Positions 1-12,732 of a stretch of 64,000 nucleotides of DNA are shown one piece after another (position 1 is the first letter of the stretch; each line of letters starts with the position of its first letter). Origin of the DNA: Protopterus annectens (lineage: Eukaryota > Chordata > Ceratodontiformes > Protopteridae); the NCBI RefSeq assembly GCF_019279795.1, contig NC_056743.1, forward strand, positions 1,780,778,966-1,780,842,965, written 5' to 3'. The position numbers and the translations under genes were made by a program. The notes beneath the pieces were generated by a model, which searched no databases, was not told where the DNA came from, and saw only the letters and a program-made list of their open reading frames with translations.

Positions 1-612
1 CATCATGTCTACAGTGCACGTCTACGCAGCCACTGCTCTAAGGCAGTGGGGAAGGGCTGCAGCTACAGAATCAAGATTCATACTGAAATATGCAAACAGT
101 CTAAAACCATCTTTTCTACATTGTGTTAACAGTCCTAATGCTACTTCATTTATGTCAATACAAAATAAAAAAAAATCTATTATAATAATCTAGCAACCCA
201 AGTGCAGGATTTAAAAGTAATGTTTTCAATTGTACAAAAGCTTGTCCATGGTAATCCTGCTAAGGTAAAGGTTCAAGGGTATCTTTCTTTAATAATTATA
301 ACAAAGGTTTTACTACTTCTGAATAATTAGAAATCTATTGTTGACAGCATCTTATTAATCCCAGAAAAGCTTGCAGATATTTTAATGTAGTAGGAAGTGG
401 TGCAGTTTGGATGAAGGCAAAGTTTGTCTAGGGCCTTCTGAAATAAAATGTCCCCCAAGTATTGAACCTGAGGTTTCCACAACTACAATCTTAAATCCTA
501 ATTCTGCTACCTTACTGAAAAGAAAAATAGTGCCTTGTTTAAAATCATGTAGAGTTTTTGAAGCTAAAATCAAATCCTATATGAAAGTAGACCCAGAAGG
601 TAATTCATATTG
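1..612. other. Stretch without recognised gene
   Basis: AT-rich sequence with only short open frames on both strands (the longest about 77 codons). I see no domain, no tRNA-like boxes and no terminal repeats. It ends where the SINE begins. Confidence 0.5.
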
Positions 613-895
613 CATTATAGCCGTGATGGTACAGCGGTAGCATTATTGCCTCACAGCAAGAGGTTCTCCTGTTCAATTCTCGGCTGGAGGGCCTTCTGTG
701 TGGAGTCTGCATGTCCTCCCCGTGGTGGAGTGGCTTCCGAAAGACATGTGTGAATGGGCGTGCCTTCGCTGAAGGTTGGGCATTGGGCTGGCAAGTCGGC
801 CCCATAAAAATCTACTGCCAGTCATTAGTGGGCCAGAGTTCCGCTGTTGCGACCCCTAACCGGGAAAAGCTGAAAAGACAAACAAACTGTCTATA
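613..895 (+). mobile_element. tRNA-headed SINE, copy 1
   Basis: The head carries a pol III A-box-like TGGTACAGCGG followed by CCTCACAGCAAGAGGTTC and a degraded B box. The body has the TGTGTGGAGTCTGCATGTCC block widespread in fish and amphibian SINEs. The 3' part (GCGACCCCTAACCGGGAAAA, then AAAGACAAACAAAC) resembles RTE-type LINE tails. The same element recurs at 16985-17245 (near full match) and, with a longer body, at 59060-59467. No clear target duplication is visible here. It is non-coding; mobilisation by a partner LINE is inferred from family knowledge. Confidence 0.85.
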
Positions 896-2480
896 TTAAC
901 TATACTGTATTTATGCTGAAACTGTTGTGTTCTCTTGCTTAATTTAACATCAGAGAAGGATCCTGTGCTGTATTTGCATTCTGCTATGTTGAAACTGTGA
1001 TAATCTAACTCAGTTCATGCGCACTAGCTAAGGTGTGACCCACATGCACTGATAGTGTAATGCCAGCAGTCTAACCCTAATCTGAATGTATAGCCTGCTA
1101 CTGTTACTGTATTTTACCTATATACAGTGAGATAACCACAACTGCAGTTTGGCGGGCTGCTTCTATATTATAATTTATTTTGTCAGCTGTATGCTGCTTT
1201 CCATTCTTTCCTACCTAAATACATTGTAGAAGCTGCGTTATTCTTGTACGGCAACACTACCTTGCCGGTATTAGATGAAATCTGTCTTTAAGGATATTTC
1301 CTAATGCTAGAAGTGAAAGTCTGGTTAAAGTTAGTGTTACTGTTAGAAACGCCAACTGTAGAAGCTGGCTTTTTGCGGCAACACTTAATTACCGGTATTA
1401 AATGCAGAAATGTTTTCCAGGGATTTGCTACTGTTAAACGTAAAAGGTTGTTAAGGATATCACTACTGTTAGGAACGCTGGATAGCCACTACTACCCCTA
1501 CCTTAAACCAATTATAGCCTAGCAAATATCTGGCTCTACTGCATGCTAGCCCTGGTAATGTTAATGCTGGCACTAGAGTGAAAATTTGCAACTGCTACCA
1601 TAAGTATTAGAAAGGGAAAGTGCATGTTATCCTGGTGTCTGGCAGAGTGGGAAATGCAGACTTAATGTTTAATGCTAAAACCTTAACAGATCGACAAACT
1701 AAATGTTGTTTTCATATGTATGCAATCACTGGCAGTTAACTACACTCTGAGCACTCAACTCCTCTTGCACTCTACCCCCCAACCTTCTCCCTGTCCTTCT
1801 ATTCTACCACTCACAAGAAGTCATAACCTTCTCCTCTCTTCTTTTTTCAGCTTGAAAGCTCTGCGTTGTATCCCCCCCCCCCCCAACCACCTAATTTTAA
1901 ACAAACAAAACTGAACAACTTGGGGCAAACCAGGACGCATCCTCTCAACCTCACAGTGTAAGTTACAACCTACAGTGTCTCTGCATAGTGGTATTGCTTA
2001 TTGTTAGTTTTAACAATTTGTCATAGTGGACTGTTTCAGGGCCAGAACACTCGCAGACCTACCCCGAGGCCGTCCCTCCCGCACTCCAATCTCATTTTTC
2101 TCTTAGTTTCCATTAAGAATTACCTAGTTGATTTGGCGTTTCCTCACATTTGCCACTAGATGGCAGTAGAACACAGGGCTTAAAACTTGCTCTGTTCACT
2201 CAGAGTGCAACTCTGGGCTCCGGCTTTACCTATTTTAAAGAAATCCAGCCTTCCAGGGTAAGCTATCAGTACAATCCCCCTAAGCAGTCCTGGAATCCCA
2301 GTCTCTATCCCAGATATTGGGAGGGCTGACCTTAGTAGTACATGTAACATAAGTGTCCCACAAAAGGTGATACTCACCGAGGGAAAATTAATTCAGTGCG
2401 CAGTCTCACTGAATAACAGATTGGCTCCTAGCACTCCACTTTGTGGCTCTGCCTGCTCTGTTTGCCCTACGGGCTCACTC
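896..2480. other. Unassigned stretch with a degenerate duplication
   Basis: No gene is recognised. Positions about 1226-1355 and 1356-1480 are a diverged duplication: both begin GTAGAAGCTG and share CGGCAACACT and CCGGTATTA blocks. A C homopolymer lies at about 1870-1883. From about 1700 onward the sequence becomes C-rich on the plus strand, as in the LINE-A that follows, so its last part may be LINE-A 5' untranslated sequence. Confidence 0.4.
2153..2167 (+). promoter_or_regulatory. CTCF-consensus-like site
   Basis: CCACTAGATGGCAGT fits the vertebrate CTCF core consensus CCASYAGRKGGCRSY at every position. This is a motif match only; occupancy cannot be judged from sequence. It lies outside any element I could define. 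Confidence 0.35.
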
Positions 2481-2708
2481 CGCTCCCCTACCGTGTCCCC
2501 ATATCCCTCCCGCCCAAAGTACCATTCCATTTATAACCACTAAACCACACCCACTACCAGAGCACCCTATCCCCACACACAATACACATTCACACAAACA
2601 ACCACACCCACACTTACAACAATATAGCTTCACACCCACCTATAGTTAGCCTACCCTCTTCCATTCCCCATTCAAGCATACAAACATGCAACACTATTGA
2701 AAAGAAAA

Positions 2709-5700
2709 TGAAACCCATCCTAGGATGTCTCCTACCTACCCTCACTATACTATCATACATCACATCCATTCATCCCAGATCATCAATACATAACACTAAG
2801 TACCATGTGACACATACATACACTAACCCAAACATACACACACACTTCCCCATTACTGCTACACAGACAATACAATGCTGCACATAAATAACTCTGACAA
2901 CAACCCATACCACAAAACCATCATATAAACGCCACATAAACACAATATTAAACACATATTACATTTCACAAAAAAAAATTCTCATATCAGGAGACATCCA
3001 CCTAAGTCCAGGACCTAGCAATTACTCACTCCCACCAAAGCAAAGGTCAGACTTACTAATCATTAATTTGAATATCAGAAGCATAACTAACAAACTCCCT
3101 GATATACAAGCATTCATAACCCACTAATCCCCAGACACAATTGCCATCACCGACACCTGGTTAAAACCTAACATCCAGAGTGAAGAAATTCTCTCACCAG
3201 GATATAACATATTAAGACAGGACAAAAAAAAAAGAAGGGTGGTGGAGTAGCCATACTCTTCAAAAACTCACTAAACATAAAACCCCTACAAATCCCAACC
3301 CCCACATTTCAGAATGCTGAAACCTTAGTCTCAACTCTAATTATAAACAAAACTAAAACAATCAACATTATCTGTTGTTACATCCCCCCAGGCAACAATT
3401 CCCCCACCACTGAAGAAATTTTACAATGGACCTCTAGCAAACTACCCAATGAAACCATTCTCTTAGGTGACCTGAACACAGACTTGTTAGCCAACTCAAA
3501 CAATCCCACTAACCATATCAATCTCTATGGCTTTGCCCAGCTCATTCATGATCCCACTACAGTGGACAAGAAATCCCACAAACAGTCAGTTTTAGACTGG
3601 ACACTAGTAAATTACCCAAAACACAGCTATCATACAGGATGTCTACCAGACACCCTGAGTGATCATCTTCCCACATTCCTTCTGCGTAAACGCTCCAACC
3701 TTCCCAACCCTATCACCTATAGACAAGTCAGAGACGACAGGAAACTAAATACACAAGATCTTAACTATATTCTAAAACACTATAATTGGAACCCACTATT
3801 AACATTACAACTAGACCAAGCCATAGACTATTTTAATAGCACCTTCACTAACATCCTCAACTCTACTGCACCCCTTAGAAAGATTAGAGTCAAGGCAAAC
3901 TATGCCCCATAGCTAAGCAGGGACACAAGAGCCCTACTTAAAGCTAGATCATGGAAAGCCTGGAAAAGAGAACACAAACCTATCCAAACATAACTACTAG
4001 AAACTAAGGAATCAGGCAAAAAGACAAACCAAACTTGATAAACAAAATTATTTCCTCAATAGTCAAAACAAACACACTAACAACCCACAAAAGTTCTGGC
4101 ATGCTATCAACTCCTTACTTAACCCAGGCAAAACATAGACTCCAACTCCGACCACCAACGATGACACCAAAACATTGCTTCCCAATTTAACCATTACTTC
4201 ACAGAATCCATTCTATCACTTTCCTCTCAAATCTCCCAAACCCACCTTTCAAATACCCCTACCCAACCGCTAAAGAACATCCCCTCTTTAACCCTCTCAC
4301 CTGTCCCTACCACCACAATTAAAAAACTCCTACAAAAACTCAAACCTACCACCCTTGCTGCAGACAACTTACCAACCAACTATCTAAAAATTGCAGCTGA
4401 TTCTCTATCATATCCAGTATCCATCCTTATAAACTGCTCCATACAAGAGGCCTACATCCCAAAGCTATGGAAAGTATCATTCATAATCCCTCTTCATAAA
4501 GGAGGAAACTCCTACAAATTCTCTGACTACCGCCCCATAGCCATCCTACCCCCCTTATCCAAAATACTTGAGAGGTGTATTCACTCCCAAGTTATGAGAT
4601 TTCTAAACTCTAACCACCTGCTCTCACCCACACAACATGGTTTCAGACAGCACCATAGCACTACAACTGCCCTTATATCCTTCACAAATACAGTTAACCT
4701 ACACAGAAACAATAACAAATTCGTATCAGCAATTTTCCTAGACCTATCCAAGGCATTTGACATGGTGTCACACACCATGCTACTAGAATCCATGACCTCC
4801 CAATCCTTTGCCCCTTCTGTCCAATGGCAAAACACACTATCTCCCCTACTCCCAACCACAATAGGAGTGCCCCAGGGTTCAATATTAGGCCCCCTACTCT
4901 TCTCCATATTTACTAACAGCCTACATACCACCACCCAACATACTTCACTCATTTAATATGCAGATGACTCAACTCTCATCTGCTCCGCACCATCCCTCAC
5001 TATCCTTCAAAAACTCACTCAGGAATCCTTCACTTCAGTGGAAAACTGGATCACCCAGATCCAGCTCATTCTAAATCCCAACAATTCCAAATTACTCATA
5101 TTCGCTCCCAACAAAACTAAATGTAACCATCATCCTTTCACAATCACATCCAAGAACGGGACTAACATCTCCACAACTGACCTCGGTGTAGAAATCAATA
5201 ACAAACTACTGTTTGATGTCCACATCTTCCACATCTCACAAACAATCAAAAAGGTCCACAAAAAATGGGCACACTATATAGACACAAAAAATTTCTATCT
5301 GATCAGGCACGAATTACACTTGCCCAAACTCACCTGCTATCCACCCTTATGTATGCTGCACCAATCCTTACCCTGACAAGAAAACATGACCTTGAACTAC
5401 TTCAGTCTTGCTACAATAAAATCACCAGATTTGCTAATAATTCCACTTGTAAGGCACACCACTGTCAGGCACTACATCAACTTAAATGGTTAGAACTACC
5501 ACAGCTATTGAACTACCACCAATTAACACTTGCCTACAAGATTTTGAATGACCCTGACAAAACCCCATCTCTTAACCAACTACTAACCAAGTACATATCA
5601 AATTGCCCTCTACACTCTTCAGAAAAAGTACTCCTTTGTATCTCCAAAGCCAATAACTCCGCAGGAAAGGCCATGTTCTCCCACAACATAGCCAGATACT

Positions 5701-5807
5701 GGAACAATCTCCCCACTTCTTTAACTTCTGCTCCTTCTATCACCATATTCAAAAATTCTCTCAAAGTGCACCTAATGAATAAATGGTTATGCCCATGCAT
5801 CACATAA
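2709..5807 (+). pseudogene. LINE-A ORF2 (endonuclease-reverse transcriptase), decayed
   Basis: Begins with an ATG followed by MKPILGCLLPTLTILSYI, a signal-peptide-like hydrophobic stretch. Near 2990 it reads GDIHLSPGP, a relative of the GDVxxNPGP box at the start of many CR1/L2-group endonucleases. Recognisable endonuclease follows (AITDTWLKP, GGGVAILFKN in another frame, LLGDLNTDLL, LSDHLPTFLL). The RT has QHGFRQHHSTTTAL, FLDLSKAFD (about 4735), VPQGSILGPLLF (about 4868) and YADDSTL (about 4957). The reading frame is interrupted by several stops and frameshifts: for example, the opening ATG and the GDIHLSPGP box are in different frames, and a stop lies just before YADD. It encodes no working protein. 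Confidence 0.8.
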
Positions 5808-5899
5808 CAACCAACATTTCATTTTATAAACAAATAAACAGCTGATTACATTTCTAACTATCTGCTGCAGACATCAGGAATCTACTGCAAATCTCTAAT

Positions 5900-6081
5900 T
5901 GTAATAAGTTCTTTCTCTATGCCCTCTTTCAAGACTTGTTGTTTCAGTATAATACCTTACTATCTTGCTCTGTAATGTGTAACATATAATTGTAATATGT
6001 TGTTTCTCTATGCTCTCGTTTAGACCTGTTGTATCTAGATAATACCTCAGTATGCTGCACTGATTGTGTAATTTATTAGTA
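5900..6081 (+). repeat. 91-bp tandem duplication in LINE-A 3' UTR
   Basis: Two diverged units start with TGTAATAAGTT (5900) and TGTAATATGTT (5991). Both contain TTTCTCTATG and a GTAAT-rich end. Other LINE-A tails carry similar-size but different-sequence duplications. Confidence 0.6.
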
Positions 6082-6264
6082 ACATGCTGCTCTCCCTTTT
6101 AATATCTATATATGCTTCTTTTGCAGTATGTAACATTTTGTATCATGCTGACTTTATTATAACTTGATGGAGCTTCTCTCCCCGGGCCTCCACTGTAAAT
6201 GGACGTGTTCAGTCGTACTATCCTGGCAAACAAATGTAAAATAAATTTTTTTTTTTCTGTAGAG

Positions 6265-7225
6265 AAAAGGGTGGGAAATGTGGCATACTCTTGTGGTAAT
6301 CTAGTCCAAGTATACTGCTGTCACTTATAACTAAATGCAAACAGGGATTGGCTATCTGGATGCAACAGGATAGAAAAGAAAGCAGATGAAATATTTATCA
6401 CCGAGATGGTGGTGGCATCTAGTGGAATAAAAATCAGTATTGTTGCTAGGTTAAGAAGAACTGGAAATGTTGGTACTACTACAGCATTCCCTACCTGTAA
6501 ATCATGTACAAACTTATATATGTTTTTTTCTTGGTTTCTTAACTGGTAAAATAGGAGTATTACAAGAACTGTAAGTTTGGACAATGATACCTTTTAACTA
6601 GGCAGAAGTAACAGGTTCAATTCTTTTCTCTGATTCTACTGACAGAAGATACTGAACTACCATAGGCAGATGGTTAGTAGGTTTTAATGTTATATGCACA
6701 GGCTCTGCGTATTTTATTAGCACAATTTCATCATCGTGGGTAGTCCAGAGCTGTTGAGGAATAGCATTTAATTTCTCCATACCAGCATTTTCTGCTTTCT
6801 GCACTGATGATATAAAAACAAAAATGGCATCTTCATCTGAACAAATAGTATTTGAATATAATCCTAAAGATTCATTAGGAATACCTAAAAATACAACATT
6901 AGGTGTGGAATAAATAGTACATCTATGTTTACATAGTAAATATCTACTTAACAGATTTATTCCTTTTATTGTATTCCTACAATAAAAGCATGCTGATCTT
7001 TTAGAGGACCGATTTGAATAAGAACAGACTTAGTTTCTGGATAGTCTGAAGGACCTTCAGACACACATACACCTGGAACTGTGTGTTTAGAAAATGGAAG
7101 ATATTCAGCATTTGCCAAAGTAATCATAAATTTAGTAGCTCTTGTGTCTACAAGAAATAGGATAGATGCATTTTCCATTGTAACACTGACAAGGGACATC
7201 TTGATCTGTGACACAGGTAAATACT
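6265..7225 (-). mobile_element. Endogenous retrovirus fossil, protease to reverse transcriptase part
   Basis: On the minus strand the translated sequence matches a retroviral aspartic protease (about 6966-7214) followed downstream by the N-terminal half of a reverse transcriptase (about 6321-6900; recognisable NTPILPVKKP and LLHPDSQSLFAF blocks). The RT blocks look like class I (gamma/epsilon-like) retroviruses. It is abutted by LINE-A at 6260 and by a dispersed repeat at 7222. It is clearly broken, in several places, and looks old. A gag nucleocapsid-like piece in the same orientation lies at 9205-9430. Confidence 0.7.
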
Positions 7226-8200
7226 GCCAGCCCAGCTATCTGGAATTTTGAAAATAATTCTATGCCATTTGTGAATATTAATAGGATTTATATAGAAATG
7301 TAACAGAAGGAGAGGATCTATGTCAGTTATTCAAATGCTTAAAATGTCGAACGTTACATGGTCGAGACCATATGTTCCACATTTCAAGTGTTCAAATGTT
7401 GACTTTTAATGGTGCCGTACTGTGCAGAATGGGAGAATTTCCCTTTTCTGCACTGAAGTGCGGTCTCGGAGTTGGTATATTTAAGTGGGGGGTGTGGGGG
7501 GTGCAGGGGTGCTTGCCCTCCTTCTCACACTGTTAGTGTATGTTTTCCTTATTTTATTTTATTTTTTATTAGATATTCAAACTTCCAAATGTCGAACATA
7601 TGGTCTCAACTATGTAACGTTCAACATTTTGGAAGTTCGAATATTTGACATAGACCCGAAGGAGATACCAGCCCAGCTATCTGGAAGTTTGTAAATAATC
7701 ATATGTCATTTGTGAATATCAACATGATTCATATGCTTGTCCTACAAATGTATTAGATCTATAGGTTATGTGTATATTAAACTACTGATACAGAAGTGTG
7801 TGTTCAACAGGGTTTGTACAGCACTGAGCTTCAAGGATGTGTCCAAAGTGTAACCTACTGGAACATAGAAGATTAACTTGCAAAACGTAAGAATAGTTGA
7901 GTTTAAGTTACTTTATAGCTGGGCCATAAACAAGAGATATTATCTCTCAGTTTCAATGCAGAAGCAGACACAATGTCTAAAACTATAAGTTTTTGCATTT
8001 CCTTTACTAGGTTTGAGAGGCAGAATTATTTTATTGCTTTATGACTTCCTAGCAGCTGCACAGCTCTGAGCAAACATCTGAGAGATATGTATTTTTCACA
8101 CAGAGATGTTAAATTCTGTTTCTGACAAAAGAGGTTTAGCTTGGAAACTGAAGTCAGGTGACAAATAGTGATGCCATCTAAGCTAATCCAGCAGTAATAT
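7222..8200. repeat. Dispersed LTR-like repeat R1, copy 1 (interrupted by MITE)
   Basis: CCAGCCCAGCTATCTGGAA begins at about 7224 and again at about 7668, either side of the MITE, so a partial tandem copy of about 85 bp existed before the MITE arrived. The second copy continues for several hundred bases and matches 20565-21060 (shared CATGATTCATATGCTTGTC, GTGTATATTAAACT, ACAGAAGTGTGTGTT and GAGATGTTAAAT blocks). It may be a long terminal repeat, because it lies against the retrovirus fossil; no matching pair of ends was found. Confidence 0.5.
7314..7657. mobile_element. hAT-like MITE, copy 1
   Basis: A 344-bp non-coding element. The left end GGATCTATGTCAGTTATTC and the right end (reverse complement GGGTCTATGTCAAATATTCG) form inverted repeats of about 60 bp that also share ACGTTACAT and GAGACCATATGTTC. 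It is flanked by a perfect 8-bp duplication GAAGGAGA (7306-7313 and 7658-7665). An 8-bp duplication with short terminal repeats is typical of hAT elements. The core GTTGGTATATTTAAGTGGGG recurs in copies at 19909, 30758 and 53062. Confidence 0.88.
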
Positions 8201-9199
<999 letters not shown>

Positions 9200-9204
9200 A
9201 TTAC

Positions 9205-9430
9205 TGGGCCACTGTTGGGGGCATCACATGATCAATCAATACCAAGGGAAATAACTGCACTTCCTGTTCATGGCTGCCTTGAGTTTGCTGCCACAATGGT
9301 GGCTGCCAAGCTATATTCCAAACAGGAGGTTTTCTTTCAGATGGTTTTGGTATTTGAGCTTTGGACAAGTTTGCTTCCTGTCCAGCTAATGGACATTCAT
9401 TTTGCTGGTGCCTGGTTTGGCCACAATTAA
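9205..9430 (-). mobile_element. Retroviral gag nucleocapsid-like fossil
   Basis: On the minus strand a short frame contains a zinc-knuckle-like stretch (NCGQTRHQQNECP) and proline/glutamine-rich sequence, as in retroviral nucleocapsid. It has the same orientation as the protease-RT fossil at 6265-7225, so it is probably the same insertion, now separated by repeat R1, a MITE and the GT run. Fragmentary and old. Confidence 0.45.
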
Positions 9431-9431
9431 A

Positions 9432-12310
9432 AAAAGCATCCCTACAAGCTCTCCTCACCCTAGAGAATGCTGATGTCTGTGCAGTCATTAAAACATTGTT
9501 TAAAGAGCACACTGGTAGTGCAAGGCTATAATGCCTTCCACGCATTTAGACCAGCTACTACATAGCTAGGGACTAAAGGTGGAGGTATCTCAATTTACAC
9601 TAAAAAGAAATATATGGAAAGGCTGGCTCTACAGGAAAATGCAATTGAGCTTCTCCATGTTCATATCACCATAGGTAAAATCCCATACCACTTCCTTGCA
9701 AGTTATAGGCCCCTCTGTATGGCCCAGGAAACCCATAACATGTATTTAAGCTCATTGGAAACGCTCACCATCCAACCCAATGCCATATTCATGCTGACTT
9801 CAATTACCTCACTATTAAGTGGGAATCATATACAATACCAAATGTGCAGGCACAGAATTTCCTGGATTTTGTAAACACAAACTCCCTGGACCAGATTGTC
9901 AATATGCCAGACAGGGGCACAAACATGCTGGATCTGGTCCTCACTAATATGGGAGAGTGCTGCACACCCCCTAGTCTGGTCCTCACTAATATGGGAGAGT
10001 GCTGCACACCCCCTAGTCCAATGTCCTTTCTGATAATGCCATACCACAAAACAGTCTCCTTTGAAGTACAAATAAAACCCAGAACCCCAGCTAAACCTGG
10101 AATGTTCAAGAACTACTCTAAGGTAACTTCCTACTATTATGTGATAACCTGGCAAAATTTCAAGCCCTTATAAACTCAGAGAACACTGCTGCCTATGTGA
10201 ATTGTTCACAGAAACCATATACAAGTGTGTTAATAACCATATAGAGGCAGTTGTACCCACCAGGAAGACGTACAGAACTAACTCAAAAAACAAGTCACCC
10301 TGATAGAATCACTAGGCTGTATAACAAAAGGAAGAAAATCATTGCAAAATGTAGGAGGTTTAGCATCCAGCTGGGTAAAAACTTTCTCATAAAACTAAAC
10401 AAACAACTCAGAGGACAAGTAAAGTCTACTAAAGCCAAATTTAACTTATATGCGGCCTCTCAGGCCAAGGATAACCACAAGACATTCTTTAGCTAAGTCC
10501 ACACCCTCAAAAACAATACACAATTGTGTGCAGAGCCCATTGTTTATGGTGCCACCCATACTAAGCCAGAAGATATAGCAAATCTACTGGCAGACAAATT
10601 CAGCTCTTACTTTCCCCCTCTTTCCCTCTCACCCTCAACCCCCCCCTTCAAGAAATACCATCAAATATAACTTCCCCACTATCTCCAAGGGAAAAGATCC
10701 TCAATGCTTTCTCTAAGGCCATGAAAACTGCATTGATGGGCCCAGATAATATCTCAGGATGCCTTCTAAATGGCATGAAATTTGACCTATCATGCCCTCT
10801 GGAAGTGCTATTTAACTGTAGCCTACAAACAGGCTTCAAACCTCACAAATGGAGAACAATAACAGTCATCCCTCTGCACAAAGGTGGGCCATCTACAGAT
10901 CCTGGAAACTACAGATCCATAAGTCTCACTACTCTCATATGCAAAGCCATGAAAAGAATCATTATGAAAATAATCAGTAATGACAAAGGAAACGTCCAAA
11001 CACTGGTCTCAGTCCAGTATGGTTTTTATCAAGGGCAGGTCATGCCTATTCAACCTGGCTGATTTCTTTGAGAAGGTCACCAAATCAGTGAATGGGGGCA
11101 AAATGGTTCACACTGCCTACTTTGACCTGGCCAAGGCATTTGACACAATACTTCACTTGGACAAACTCTAGAGGGTAGGTATAAACCTTTATGTCATCCA
11201 GTGGATAGCCAACTGGCTCACAGATAGGACCCAGGAAGTTAGAAGTGGGAGTTCACTTCTACGAAGAGGCCAGTGACAAATAGGGTCATTCAGAAATCTG
11301 TCCTGTGACCCCTCCTTTTTGGCATTTACATCTCTGAAGTCAAGGCAAATATCAAGGGTCTCTGGCTGACTAAATTTGAAGATGATTGCAAATTAGGAGC
11401 AGTCACAGAATCCCCCACTGACACTAATTTTCTTCAGGAAGAGCTGACAGACAAATAACTGGTGTCAGGGCCATGGACTAAATTTAAAGGTCAAGAAATG
11501 CATAATACTATCCTTTGGGAAGTCATCCACTCCTGGTAACTATCATATTAACAAAATTTCTCTAATAGTAAACCCAGAAGGCAGGGAATTGAGAACACAC
11601 AGACAGTAATCTAGTCTTTGACTAGGTCCAAGGAGGTCATTGTTCCACTGTATTCAGCATTCATCAGACCTATCATTTAGTACAATGTCCCCTTTGATAT
11701 GTACCTAACCAGGCATATGCAACAACTGCAAAGTCCACAGAAGTTCCTCATTAAAAGACCACAAGGCATAAGTAAAATATCCTATAAAGACCTCCTCAAA
11801 GCCCTAAACCTGTATTCTGTCAACTACAGACTGTTGAAGGGAGATCTATGCCTGACATACAAGGCATTGTCAGGCATCACCTTGCTGGACCTTTTGCATA
11901 TCTGCAAAACAAACAGCAGCAGAATTACTTGTTTTAAAGACTTAAACCTTGCCTGTGATATAAATATAACCTGTTGGAGGTGCAGGTATGTATCCCAGAG
12001 ACTAACCCTTCCCTTGAACAGGCTATCCATCCATGTGAAGCAGAGTTCCTCCTTAACCCAAATTAAGTGTAACTTGGAAAGTGGATAGGGAACAGGAAAT
12101 TCATCCCTAGTTTGGCACCTATGTCTCTAATGCACACGGGGAACCTGTGAATACTTCATCTCCCAGGCCCCTGCTTGTAAATGTTTCATCTCCCAAGCCC
12201 CTGCTTACACTTATCAAGGGTAGCAGAACTTGACAGATATTTTGGATGCACGGCTAGGCTTAAATTGGTTCTTGTGGTCATTAGCTTAGTACACACCTAT
12301 GAACATATAA
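9432..12310 (+). mobile_element. CR1 LINE copy 1 (ORF2 and 3' end)
   Basis: 5'-truncated CR1. It begins in the endonuclease (LENADVCAV) and runs through the RT (about 10700-11400: CPLEVLFNCSLQTGFKPH, HKGGPSTDPGNYR, AYFDLAKAFDTI) to the C-terminal MYLTRHMQQL region (11699 on). The 3' end has GGCTAGGCTTAAATTGG, then TCATTAGCTTAGTACACACC and TATGAACAT near 12305, as in the other CR1 copies. Many stops and frameshifts split it into short frames. Its closest relative here is copy 2 at 21640-26225. Confidence 0.88.
9933..10016 (+). repeat. 42-bp perfect tandem duplication inside CR1
   Basis: The unit starting TCTGGTCCTCACTAATATGG occurs twice with no differences. At 42 bp it keeps the reading frame (14 codons). 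Absent from the matching place in the copy at 23150. Confidence 0.9.
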
Positions 12311-12732
12311 ATGTGGTGCACCTTGCAGTGACAGTGGTGAATCGGGGATAATAATTTTACTGATACTGACCTTTTCCCCCCACAGTTTCTTTTTCCCCTT
12401 CTCCACCCCCAGGAGTCAGTATTGAACTACAGAAGATGAATATATTCTCATTTTTTTCTTGTGTTCCTTTACTTCCTGGAGTACATTATTTGATAAATAT
12501 TTGCCTGATTTACATTTTCATGGATACATAAGCTCAGTGAATTCAAAAAAACGTTTTTATCTGTTTGTGTTGATGGTAACAACCCCTCTACAAATGCTGC
12601 TGACAACCCACTGGCTGCCACACCTTCTGTAGGCTCAGGCTACCAAGAGAAGGCTTCAAATGCATCAGTCATGCACTGCAAATATGCATCAATAGATATC
12701 AATAGATATGTTCTTTCTGCATAATAGTTTTT
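12311..12732. other. Stretch without recognised gene
   Basis: No domain, repeat pair or pol III box is seen. It separates the CR1 3' end from the hairpin array. Confidence 0.5.

Larger units (their letters stand above)
2480..6260 (+). mobile_element. LINE-A copy 1 (Rex1/CR1/L2-like non-LTR retrotransposon)
   Basis: Near full-length but inactive copy. In order it shows a hydrophobic N-terminal peptide, an apurinic-type endonuclease (about 2990-3700) with LLGDLNTDLL and LSDHLP, a reverse transcriptase (about 4300-5000) with FLDLSKAFD, GVPQGSILGPLLF and YADDS, and a C-terminal region ending near 5807. The 3' UTR contains a 91-bp tandem duplication. It ends in a conserved tail (TGGAGCTTCTCTCC ... 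TGTAAAATAAA) shared with 14640, 15580, 20300 and, reversed, 43100 and 54800. The clade is uncertain between Rex1, CR1 and L2. The 5' limit is approximate. Confidence 0.85.

Noticed and set aside
407-640. 77-codon plus-strand frame with an overlapping antisense frame
   Set aside because: Both strands open by chance; its end runs into the SINE.
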